From: an uncultured Clostridia bacterium
GTDB lineage: Bacteria; Bacillota; Clostridia; Lachnospirales; CAG-274
Assembly (NCBI GenBank): GCA_947632615.1
Contig: CANRPW010000025.1
Coordinates: 1-32,174, forward strand
Direction: 5' to 3'
Length of the DNA stretch: 32,174 nt
Below are positions 25,824 through 32,174 of this stretch, in pieces. Under the pieces are notes generated by a model. The model was not told the DNA's origin. It was given only the letters and a program-made list of their open reading frames with translations, and did not search any database. The translations under genes were made by a program, and so were the position numbers. Each line of letters begins with the position of its first letter. Positions within the stretch are counted from its first letter, which is position 1.

Positions 25824-26678
25824 ATGAAAAAAGCAGTCTTTATATTATTAATAGCGAGCCTTTTAAGCACCGTATTCGGAGCAGAGCCTATAAGGGTGAG
25901 CGTTATGTTTGATAAGGTCGTTTCAACGGCTATAAAAAAGGAGGAAGAAGAAAAACCCATACCTCCCAATAACAAATATGTAGCAGGAACAAGATATGGC
26001 AAGCCCATACCCGACATAGACGTAAACGACCCTGAAACAGACTCATTTTTTGAAAATTCCCTTTTCTTGGGGGATTCTCTTATGGTGGGCTTTGGCAGCT
26101 ATTGTAAATGGAAGGGCAGCAATTTTATGGGCGGTCCTCTTGTGCTTGCCGTACAAAGCTTTACTCTTAAAAACGCAAACGGACCCGTTACCGAGGGCAG
26201 CCTTCACCCATATTTTATGGGAGAAAAAATGAGACTTGAAGATATAGTTGTAAAAAGCGGTGTAAACAAAGTATTTCTGTTTTTTGGTATAAACGATATG
26301 GTGGGGCTTACAGCGGAGCAGACCGAAAAGGAATATAACGACCTGATTTACAGAATACACGAAAAAGCGCCGTCAGTAAAAATATACATAATAGGTACAA
26401 CATATATTGTTCCCAACAGGCAAAAAAACGGCTTTACAAATGTCAATTTAAGAAAGCTGAATGATGATATGTACAAATATTCATTAAATTATGATTATGT
26501 GGAATTTATAAACATAGGCGACAGGCTTGTGGACTCTACGGACGGACTTAATGTAAATTACAGCTCTGACAAATATGTCCACCTGACCACCGAAGGCTAT
26601 GATGTATGGGCTAAGGTCTTAAAGACCTATGCAAAAGATTTTATGGCAAAGGAACAAGGGAATGATCCCGAGGGGTAA
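25824..26678 (+). CDS. SGNH/GDSL hydrolase, exported
   Basis: This 284-residue protein has a signal peptide (about 1-20) and the full SGNH block set. LGDSL gives the nucleophile Ser85, G155-I-N157-D158 forms the oxyanion site, and D249-KYV-H253 is the Asp-His pair. A low-complexity linker rich in E, K and P (about 42-70) precedes the catalytic domain. In this gene set it may transfer or remove O-acetyl groups on a surface polymer, as PatB and related enzymes do; the direction is not deducible. GGAGG lies 5 bp before the chosen ATG at 25824, while the GTG at 25812 overlaps that site. The final codons and stop are part of the terminator stem at 26665-26698. Confidence 0.9.
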   Translation: MKKAVFILLIASLLSTVFGAEPIRVSVMFDKVVSTAIKKEEEEKPIPPNNKYVAGTRYGKPIPDIDVNDPETDSFFENSLFLGDSLMVGFGSYCKWKGSNFMGGPLVLAVQSFTLKNANGPVTEGSLHPYFMGEKMRLEDIVVKSGVNKVFLFFGINDMVGLTAEQTEKEYNDLIYRIHEKAPSVKIYIIGTTYIVPNRQKNGFTNVNLRKLNDDMYKYSLNYDYVEFINIGDRLVDSTDGLNVNYSSDKYVHLTTEGYDVWAKVLKTYAKDFMAKEQGNDPEG

Positions 26679-26698
26679 CGCTCTCGGGATTATTTTTT
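26665..26698 (+). terminator. Intrinsic terminator of the acylation operon, overlapping the SGNH stop codon
   Basis: A perfect 8-bp stem ATCCCGAG/CTCGGGAT (26665-26672 with 26683-26690) has a 10-nt loop containing the TAA stop. It is followed by TATTTTTT. The last three codons of the SGNH gene are in the ascending arm, so translation termination and transcription termination are physically linked. Confidence 0.85.
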
Positions 26699-26702
26699 CA
26701 TC

Positions 26703-26738
26703 AATTGTAAACCTGTGTTTTATTAAGGGTTGACAATT
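26703..26738. promoter_or_regulatory. BirA-type biotin operator of bioY
   Basis: AATTGTAAACC (26703-26713) and GGTTGACAATT (26728-26738) form an 11-bp inverted repeat with one mismatch and a 14-bp spacer. This closely fits the TTGTAAACC-N14..16-GGTTNACAA sites bound by BirA-biotinyl-AMP. The right half-site overlaps the -35 box of the bioY promoter, so binding should repress bioY when biotin is plentiful. Confidence 0.85.
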
Positions 26739-26758
26739 GGCAGGAGTAATTGTATAAT
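26730..26758 (+). promoter_or_regulatory. Sigma-A promoter of bioY
   Basis: A perfect TTGACA (26730-26735) and a perfect TATAAT (26753-26758) are 17 bp apart. Transcription would begin near 26765, so element H is transcribed as the bioY leader of about 200 bases. The -35 is inside the BirA-like operator. Confidence 0.9.
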
Positions 26759-26764
26759 AATAGC

Positions 26765-26940
26765 TGCCCCACCTTCCATATCGTTTCTGACGAAACGATA
26801 TTTCAGGCGGACCAATGGGGTGCAGGGGCGATGGGATGAGGCGGCGTGGAACAATGAGCGGCAAACCCGTTTGCCGCTCATTGCTCCACGCCGCCTCATC
26901 CCATCGCCCCTGCAGTCGCCCCCGACACATGGTTGGTCTC
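26765..26940. repeat. Palindromic intergenic element H in the bioY leader
   Basis: The left edge GCTGCCCC is a variant of GTTGC. A small perfect hairpin follows (arms 26778-26787 and 26792-26801, loop TGAC). Then comes a 46-bp inverted repeat (arms 26821-26866 and 26869-26914, loop CC) with a single A/C mismatch (26851 with 26884), which would be a U-G wobble in a minus-strand transcript. The right edge CATGGTTGGTCTC is the reverse of the GACCAA-type end. GACCAA also occurs at 26810-26815 and can pair with TTGGTC at 26933-26938, closing an outer stem. Confidence 0.88.
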
Positions 26941-26968
26941 AGGGTAAAAAAATTATCAGGAGGTTTTT

Positions 26969-27517
26969 ATGAACAATAAAATTCATAATATGGTTTTGAT
27001 ATCTTTAATAACTGCGGTGAGCTGTGTTTTTGCGCCTATGTCTTTGCCCGTGGGACCCGTGCCAATATCCTTGGCTACCCTTATATTTTATTTTTCAATA
27101 TATATTTTAGGGGCAAAAAGAGCCTTCATAAGCTGCGGCATTTACATAATTATAGGGCTGTGCGGACTGCCTGTGTTGTCAGGTTTTAGCGGAGGAATAG
27201 CCAAGCTTGCCGGTCCTACGGGAGGTTATATTATAGGTTATTTATTTATGATAGCCATTGCGGGTATTATAATAGATAATTTCAGCCACAGCAAAGTTAT
27301 ATGTTTTTGGGGAATGATGCTTGGAACAGCGGCTCTTTATTTTGTGGGAACAATATGGTTTATATATATTATGGATGTAAGCGTTAAAGTGGCTTTGATA
27401 CAATGTGTTGTATTGTTTATTCCCGGAGATATTATAAAAATGGCATTGGCAGTGACGGTTGCGCCAATGATATGCAGCCGCCTGAAAATAGCAGCAAAAA
27501 AGAACAGCAGATCTTAA
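26969..27517 (+). CDS. bioY: Biotin transporter BioY (ECF S-component)
   Basis: This 182-residue membrane protein has about six hydrophobic helices. It contains the BioY landmarks: PMSLPVGPVPISLATL near the N-terminus, GFSGGIAKLAGPTGGYIIGYL in the middle (about 69-89), and FIPGDIIKMALA near the C-terminus. It binds biotin at the outer face and needs the shared ECF energising module (EcfA, EcfA', EcfT), which is not in the window. AGGAGG precedes the ATG. Regulation by BirA is strongly suggested by the operator at 26703-26738. It is monocistronic and convergent with the ABC binding-protein gene. Confidence 0.94.
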   Translation: MNNKIHNMVLISLITAVSCVFAPMSLPVGPVPISLATLIFYFSIYILGAKRAFISCGIYIIIGLCGLPVLSGFSGGIAKLAGPTGGYIIGYLFMIAIAGIIIDNFSHSKVICFWGMMLGTAALYFVGTIWFIYIMDVSVKVALIQCVVLFIPGDIIKMALAVTVAPMICSRLKIAAKKNSRS

Positions 27518-27535
27518 ATGAAATGCTCCTCTTTA

Positions 27536-27570
27536 TCAGACAATATATCATATTATCTGACTTTTGGTTT
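27536..27570. terminator. Possible bidirectional terminator between bioY and the ABC binding-protein gene
   Basis: An 11-bp A/T-rich stem with one mismatch (27536-27546 with 27550-27560) lies between two convergent genes. Four T residues follow on the plus strand. The stem is weak and the T-run short, so the call is tentative. Confidence 0.4.
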
Positions 27571-27609
27571 CATAAAGACCTGCTGTTTTTATTAATTATG
27601 ATTTTAAAA

Positions 27610-28794
27610 TTATTCTGCGGCTTTATAAACGCCGTTTTCGATAACTACAGCCTTTGGTTCTTTTGAAGGTTCGCCATCTGCTGTCCATGTTATGCCTGAG
27701 CCTGTAAGACCGTCAACTGAGATAGTTGTCATAGCTGTTTTAAGAGCTTCGCAAATATCTGATACTGACATATCAGGTGTTACGCCTGCTTCTTCAATAG
27801 CTGCCTTAATTGTATATACACAGTCATATCCGTCTGCTGCAAACTGAGTAGGTGTTTCGCCGTATGCTGCTTCATATTTTTCAACGAAGCTCTGAGTGAG
27901 CTTATCGCCTGCATCTGCTGCGAAAGGTGTAAGAAGCATTACGCCCTCTGCAAGGCTTGTGTCGAAGTTCTCTAATGTAAGGATACCGTCCATACCGTCA
28001 ACGCCGAAGAATATAGGAGCGAAATCCATTGACTTAGCCTGTGCAAGAACAAGTGAAGCCTCTGTGTAATAGAAAGGCATGAAAAGAAGCTCTGCGCCGC
28101 CGTCCTTTGCCTTCTGAAGCTGAACTGAGAAGTCTGTCTTTGAGTCTGCCGTGAAAGCCTCTTCAGCAACTATTTCAAGTCCCTGATTAATTGCTTCTTC
28201 TTTAAACTTTTCATAGATACCTGTTGAATAAGGATCTGATGAGTCGTAAATTATACCTATCTTTGTAGCAAGAGCATGCTCGCCGATGTACTGAGCTGCA
28301 GCAATACCCTGGTTAGGATCTGAGAAGCAAACTCTGAAGGCATTGTCAGTTGCTATAGCTTCAACTGCAGAAGCTGAAGGTGTAAGCTGGAACATATTGT
28401 CTTCCTTTGACTTTTCAATAACAGAAATACAAGGAGTAGTTGTTACAGTACCGATAAGTATCTGCATACCTTTATCCTTAAGTGTGTTGTATGCGTTTAC
28501 TGACTTTTCAGCGTCGTTTTCGTCATCTTCGTACATATAGTCGATCTGATAACCGTTTATACCACCGGCCTCATTGATCTCATCAACAGCGATCTGGGCA
28601 CCGTTTTTAGCAGAGTTGCCATAAATAGCTGTGCTGCCTGTGGTAGGACCTATTTCGCCGATCTTGAATACGTCGCTGCCGCTTGACTCTTCAGCCTGAG
28701 CGTTGTCTGCTGTGCTTTCAGATGATGTTCCTCCACAAGCAACAGCTGAAACAGCCATGGCTGTAATAAGCGCAAGACTTAAAAATTTTTTCAT
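27610..28794 (-). CDS. Branched-chain amino acid type ABC transporter substrate-binding lipoprotein
   Basis: This 394-residue type I periplasmic-binding protein is of the LivJ/LivK family. A lipoprotein signal ends at Cys20 (AVSAVAC), then a Ser/Glu/Ala-rich linker leads to the domain starting FKIGEIGPTTGSTAIYG. Strings such as GAQIAVDEINEAGGINGYQI and FFGVDGMDG support the family. It captures a branched-chain or related amino acid outside the membrane. A very strong AAAGGAGG site and a consensus promoter (28832-28860) imply high expression. The permease and ATPase genes (livHMGF) are not downstream, where bioY converges, nor upstream, so this copy is solitary. Confidence 0.92.
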   Translation of the reverse strand: MKKFLSLALITAMAVSAVACGGTSSESTADNAQAEESSGSDVFKIGEIGPTTGSTAIYGNSAKNGAQIAVDEINEAGGINGYQIDYMYEDDENDAEKSVNAYNTLKDKGMQILIGTVTTTPCISVIEKSKEDNMFQLTPSASAVEAIATDNAFRVCFSDPNQGIAAAQYIGEHALATKIGIIYDSSDPYSTGIYEKFKEEAINQGLEIVAEEAFTADSKTDFSVQLQKAKDGGAELLFMPFYYTEASLVLAQAKSMDFAPIFFGVDGMDGILTLENFDTSLAEGVMLLTPFAADAGDKLTQSFVEKYEAAYGETPTQFAADGYDCVYTIKAAIEEAGVTPDMSVSDICEALKTAMTTISVDGLTGSGITWTADGEPSKEPKAVVIENGVYKAAE

Positions 28795-28831
28795 AAAATT
28801 TCCTCCTTTAGAAATATAAGTATATACATTT

Positions 28832-28860
28832 ATAATATACTTTTATTTTAGGTTTGTCAA
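28832..28860 (-). promoter_or_regulatory. Sigma-A promoter of the amino-acid binding-protein gene
   Basis: On the minus strand, a consensus TTGACA (28855-28860) and TATTAT (28832-28837) are exactly 17 bp apart, about 38 bases upstream of the start. The region between is A/T-rich with no clear operator. Confidence 0.85.
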
Positions 28861-28928
28861 TTTGTTTTTTACTTATTTACTGCCGGTCTGCCACCCGTTT
28901 AAAAAACTTAAAAACGTGTGTCTGTGTT

Positions 28929-29267
28929 TTAATCAATTTTACCTACGAATCAGTAAAATATTTCAATTTCTTGGGTTCTGGTGCCATCAGAATCTTTAAC
29001 GGCTTCATGTACGACTATTTTCTCGATGAGAATATTGAGCATTTCGGAAGTCAATTCTGTGTGGTTGAAGTATTGTTTGATTAGGGCAATCAACTTTTCA
29101 GTATCGGCAGTAGTCTGCTTTTCTGTCGCAAGCTCCGTTTTAAGCCTATCAATCTTTTCAACTAATTCCTGCTGCTCTGCCTGATATTTCTGCAACTTCT
29201 GTTTTTTCTTATATCTTTCCAGCCAAAGCAATTTCGTTCTGCAAATTTTTTCATTATTTATGCTCAT
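28929..29267 (-). pseudogene. 3' remnant of a large serine recombinase (DUF4368 end), with premature stop
   Basis: The open frame 28950-29267 encodes 105 residues with a coiled-coil stretch (about 18-60) and the string LIEKIVVHEAVK...DGTRTQEIEIFY. This is the C-terminal signature of large serine recombinases carried by conjugative transposons. The catalytic and zinc-ribbon domains are absent. Beyond the TGA at 28950-28952 the same frame continues F-V-G-K-I-D and then TAA (28929-28931). IFYRFVG is the usual family ending, so a CGA arginine codon has apparently become TGA. Both the 5' truncation and the nonsense change mark it as decayed. The annotated ATG is just the first available one. It indicates that a mobile element once occupied this locus beside the restriction genes. 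Confidence 0.8.
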
Positions 29268-29338
29268 AGTAACTGCTAATTATCGTTTTTCGTTTAACTT
29301 CACTGAATTACGGCTACTATATATAACTCTTTTCCCTC

Positions 29339-29367
29339 TTGAAATGCGACAATAAATGTGATATAAT
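29339..29367 (+). promoter_or_regulatory. Sigma-A promoter of the hsd operon
   Basis: TTGAAA (29339-29344) and a perfect TATAAT (29362-29367) are 17 bp apart, about 45 bases before the hsdR start. Confidence 0.8.
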
Positions 29368-29412
29368 TATAAAAAGTATTTCATTATTTATTTAATTTTT
29401 GGAGGTTTGTTT

Positions 29413-31776
29413 GTGAGTGCTGTTTTGTCCAAAAAAGATATGTCAGAAGAAGATATAAAGCTCCAATACATCACTCCCGCTATCGCCGCGAAGTGGAATC
29501 TTGAACTCATTACTATGGAAACAAACATCACCGACGGGCGGATAAATCTGCGTGGAAATATCACGGTCAGGGAGAAGCCGAAAAAGGCTGATTATGTCCT
29601 CTATATCAGCAATAACAAACCTATTGCCATCGTTGAGGCCAAAGATAACAATCACACTGTTTCGTTCGGGCTCCAGCAGGCTATGACTTATGCCACGATG
29701 ATGGACATTCCCTTTGCATACAGCTCGAACGGCGACGGCTTTTATGAGCATGATTTTTTAACAGGCAAGGAGCGAGAACTTTCTTTGGACGAGTTTCCGT
29801 CTATGGACGAGCTTGCCTCCCGTTGGGAAATCGGCGCTAACGAGGGTCGGGGTATATCTGATGCCGAGAAAACCGTGATCAGTCAGCCGTATTATACAAG
29901 CCAAACTACATACGCGCCAAGATATTATCAGCAAAAAGCAATTAACCGCACCGTTGAGGCGATTGCAAAGGGTCAGAACCGTCTTTTGCTTGTAATGGCA
30001 ACAGGCACCGGAAAAACATATACCGCTTTTCAGATAGTTTACCGGCTTTTAAAGAGCGGGCTTAAGAAGAAAGTTTTGTATCTTGCGGACAGAAATATTC
30101 TGGTAGATCAGTCTATTCAGCAGGACTTTAAGCCGCTTGAAAAGACGATACATAAAATAAATTTTTCTAAGGACGACCCCGTAACCGTCACGTCGCACGA
30201 GGTCTATTTTTCTTTATATCAGCAGCTTTCGGGGAATGAGGAATCGGACGATGAGGAGAACGGAGATGAAGCGGTTGCTCGCTTTGCTAAGCTATTTCAG
30301 AAAGATTTCTTTGACCTTATCATCGTAGACGAATGTCACCGCGGTTCTGCCAAAAAGGACAGCAATTGGAGAAAAATCTTAGAATATTTCTCATCAGCCG
30401 CGCAAGTCGGAATGACCGCAACGCCCAAGGAAACGAAGTATATTTCAAACATCGACTACTTCGGCGAGCCTGTTTACGCATACAGTCTGCGCGAGGGAAT
30501 CGAGGACGGCTTCCTTGCGCCTTTTCGGGTAGTCAACATCAAGACGGACATCGGCGAAGGTTGGCGTCCTTTAAAAGGTCAGATGGATAAATACGGCAAC
30601 GAGATTGAGGACAGGATATATACAAACAGTGATTACGATTATAACATCGTCCTTGAGGACCGCACATATCAGGTCGCGAGGGAGATAACAAATTATCTGA
30701 AAAGCACCAACAGAATGCAGAAAACCATCGTGTTCTGTGCGACTGAGGACCATGCCGAGCGTATGAGAGTTGCGCTTTGTAATCTCAATTCGGACATGGT
30801 GAAAGAAAATCCCGATTATGTTGTCCGCATCACTGGCTCAGATAAATACGGCAAAAGCAAGCTGAGCTATTTTATCTCTGTCGGGGCAAAGTATCCGGTT
30901 ATTGCTACCACATCAAAGCTGCTTTCGACGGGCGCAGACTGCAAAATGACAAAGCTCATCGTCCTTGATGAGATGATAAACTCGATGACCGAGTTCAAGC
31001 AGATAATCGGGCGCGGCACGAGAATCCGTGAAAACGAGGGCAAAATGTCCTTTACGGTGATGGATTTTCGCAACGTGACAAGGCTGTTTGCCGATCCCGA
31101 TTGGGACGGTGACATCATTCAGGACGACGGCTATGACTCAAACCGTCTGCCAAATCAGGGCGGCGGCGACCCCGACCTTCCGCCTGCTACTACCAAAGAT
31201 AACCCAAAACCTATCGTTGACAGAAACGGGTGCAGGGTTGAGATTCTCGGAAAATCGGTATCAGTTTATGACGCCGGCGGCAAGCTGCTCAGGCAGGAGA
31301 GCATCGTCGATTACACAAAATCAAACATTTTAGGACAGTATGCCTCGCTCGACAACTTCATTCAGAAGTGGAGCGCGGAGGAAAAGAAAGAAGCTGTCCG
31401 CGACCTTTTGAAGGAGCAGGGAATAGACCTTGAAGCGATGAAAGCGGAGCAGGGCATGTCAGACGTAGACGACTTTGATTTTATCTGCCATGTCGCATAT
31501 GACCGCAAGCCGCTTACAAGGCGAGAACGCGCAAACGGTGTTAAGAAACGGGATTTCTTAAGCAGATACAGCGGAGTTGCAAAAGAGGTCTTGGAGGCTT
31601 TGCTCGACAAGTATATGAACCTCGGGGTATATGAAATCGAAAAGACGGAAATTTTACAGCTCGACCCGTTTGTAAAATACGGAAAGCCCACAAAAATCGC
31701 ATCATATTTCGGCGGCAAGGACGGCTATCTCAGGGCGGTAAAAGAACTTGAAGAAGAAATTTATAAGGCAGGTTAA
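29413..31776 (+). CDS. hsdR: Type I restriction enzyme, R (nuclease/translocase) subunit
   Basis: This 787-residue restriction subunit cuts DNA remote from the recognition site after ATP-driven translocation. The N-terminal PD-(D/E)xK nuclease is visible as D60 with E75-A-K77 (VEAK). The superfamily 2 helicase motifs are complete: Walker A A196-TGTGK-T202, DECH 306-309, MTATP 334-338, and motif VI Q530-IIGRGTR-I538. The C-terminal part resembles the EcoEI-type R C-terminal domain, so this is an EcoEI-like family. The GTG at 29413 is chosen because GGAGG ends 7 bp upstream; the TTG at 29407 is too close. hsdM follows after 3 bp. Arg codons CGG/CGC/CGT and Ile ATC are frequent, unlike the AGA/ATA-rich neighbours, suggesting transfer. 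Confidence 0.94.
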   Translation: MSAVLSKKDMSEEDIKLQYITPAIAAKWNLELITMETNITDGRINLRGNITVREKPKKADYVLYISNNKPIAIVEAKDNNHTVSFGLQQAMTYATMMDIPFAYSSNGDGFYEHDFLTGKERELSLDEFPSMDELASRWEIGANEGRGISDAEKTVISQPYYTSQTTYAPRYYQQKAINRTVEAIAKGQNRLLLVMATGTGKTYTAFQIVYRLLKSGLKKKVLYLADRNILVDQSIQQDFKPLEKTIHKINFSKDDPVTVTSHEVYFSLYQQLSGNEESDDEENGDEAVARFAKLFQKDFFDLIIVDECHRGSAKKDSNWRKILEYFSSAAQVGMTATPKETKYISNIDYFGEPVYAYSLREGIEDGFLAPFRVVNIKTDIGEGWRPLKGQMDKYGNEIEDRIYTNSDYDYNIVLEDRTYQVAREITNYLKSTNRMQKTIVFCATEDHAERMRVALCNLNSDMVKENPDYVVRITGSDKYGKSKLSYFISVGAKYPVIATTSKLLSTGADCKMTKLIVLDEMINSMTEFKQIIGRGTRIRENEGKMSFTVMDFRNVTRLFADPDWDGDIIQDDGYDSNRLPNQGGGDPDLPPATTKDNPKPIVDRNGCRVEILGKSVSVYDAGGKLLRQESIVDYTKSNILGQYASLDNFIQKWSAEEKKEAVRDLLKEQGIDLEAMKAEQGMSDVDDFDFICHVAYDRKPLTRRERANGVKKRDFLSRYSGVAKEVLEALLDKYMNLGVYEIEKTEILQLDPFVKYGKPTKIASYFGGKDGYLRAVKELEEEIYKAG

Positions 31777-31779
31777 ATT

Positions 31780-32174
31780 ATGAGCAACCTTTCTGGATTT
31801 GTAAAAAGACTTCGGGATATTATGAGAAACGATGCGGGCATAAACGGCGATGCGCAGAGAATTGAGCAAATTGCCTGGCTTCTGTTTCTTAAAATCTACG
31901 ATGCCAAGGAGCAGGACTGGGAATGGTCGGACGACGGCTATACCTCGATTATCCCCGATAACTGCCGCTGGGCAAACTGGGCACACGACGATAAATTGGG
32001 CAGTGCGATGACGGGCGACAAGCTCCTTGATTTTGTAAACAACACACTTTTCCCGACACTTCGGAGTCTTAACGTAGATGTGAATACGCCTATCAAAAAG
32101 GCTATCGTTCAGACGACTTTTGCCGATGCAAACAACTATATGAAAGACGGCGTGCTGCTTCGGCAGGTAATAAA
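31780..32174 (+). CDS. hsdM: Type I restriction-modification M (methyltransferase) subunit, 5' part
   Basis: The frame from the ATG at 31780 stays open to the window end (131 codons seen) and starts MSNLSGFVKRLRDIMRND. IEQIAWLLFLKIYDAKEQDW follows, typical of the HsdM N-terminal helical domain (HsdM_N), which contacts DNA and the specificity subunit. The catalytic N6-adenine methylase motifs (FxGxG, NPPF) would lie beyond the window. It starts 3 bp after hsdR, so the order is R-M-(S expected). Codon use matches hsdR and differs from the left part of the window. Confidence 0.92.
   Translation, partial: MSNLSGFVKRLRDIMRNDAGINGDAQRIEQIAWLLFLKIYDAKEQDWEWSDDGYTSIIPDNCRWANWAHDDKLGSAMTGDKLLDFVNNTLFPTLRSLNVDVNTPIKKAIVQTTFADANNYMKDGVLLRQVI

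Noticed and set aside
1..26940. Palindromes as a CRISPR array
   Set aside because: Hairpins are not regularly spaced, are kilobases apart, and have no repeated direct-repeat unit or cas genes.
1..26940. Palindromes as integron attC sites
   Set aside because: One end resembles GTTRRRY (GTTGCCC), but the other does not give RYYYAAC. Stems are perfect rather than carrying the extrahelical bases of attC, and no integron integrase or cassette layout is present.
1..26940. Palindromes as simple Rho-independent terminators
   Set aside because: None of the large stems is followed by a T-run on either strand. Two copies lie upstream of the genes whose transcript carries them, and genuine short terminators exist separately (56-93, 26665-26698).
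1..32174. tRNA, rRNA or a riboswitch
   Set aside because: No cloverleaf, ribosomal RNA segment or recognisable aptamer was seen by eye. The bioY leader is explained by the operator and element H, not by a known biotin riboswitch.

Overview
The window looks like a chromosomal stretch of a low-to-moderate GC anaerobic Clostridia-type Firmicute, probably intestinal. The evidence is AGGAGG-type ribosome binding sites, AGA and ATA codon preference, a zinc-type ribosomal protein L31, RecU, BioY with a BirA-type operator, CsaB/TagA cell-wall polymer genes and a DUF4358-MBOAT-DHHW-SGNH acylation set. No species is assigned. No rRNA, tRNA, CRISPR array or complete transposase was seen.

Layout. 1-3175: rpmE and a large secreted phosphodiester glycosidase, both on the minus strand. 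3545-6884: a minus-strand operon of two family 2 glycosyltransferases and proC, with a clear sigma-A promoter at 6934-6962. 7033-8899: recU with its own promoter, then a LysR regulator. 9188-18562: a plus-strand surface-polysaccharide operon made of a Wzx-type flippase, a WecC-like UDP-sugar dehydrogenase, two GT4 transferases, a DUF4330 protein, an O-antigen-ligase/polymerase-like protein, CsaB and TagA. 18827-22776: a DUF2201/VWA protein, a MoxR-like AAA ATPase and an LRR protein. 22793-26678: a DUF4358 lipoprotein, an MBOAT acyltransferase, a DHHW protein and an SGNH hydrolase, which together form a plausible extracellular O-acetylation cassette ending in an intrinsic terminator. 26703-27517: bioY under a BirA-like operator. 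27610-28794: a solitary amino-acid ABC binding protein. 28929-29267: the decayed 3' end of a serine recombinase. 29413-end: hsdR and the start of hsdM of a type I restriction system, with codon use unlike the rest.

The most unusual content is not protein-coding. Seven complete intergenic elements, and an eighth cut by the left window edge, share one architecture: a GGCAAC-like end, a small hairpin with a 3-9 nt loop, usually one very long (38-49 bp) perfect or nearly perfect G-rich/C-rich palindrome with a 2-9 nt loop, and a CCGACCAA-like end. They occur in both orientations, about one per 4-5 kb. Arm sequences differ from copy to copy near the tip, while each copy's two arms match almost perfectly. 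One copy (3281-3530) holds four hairpins in tandem. Two copies sit inside 5' leaders, of recU and bioY. This looks like a dispersed non-coding repeat or mobile-element family that I cannot match to a named one.

Functionally, most protein genes serve the cell envelope: sugar-nucleotide oxidation, glycan assembly, export, polymerisation or ligation, pyruvylation for S-layer attachment, and O-acylation. The right end is an acquired defence island beside recombinase debris.
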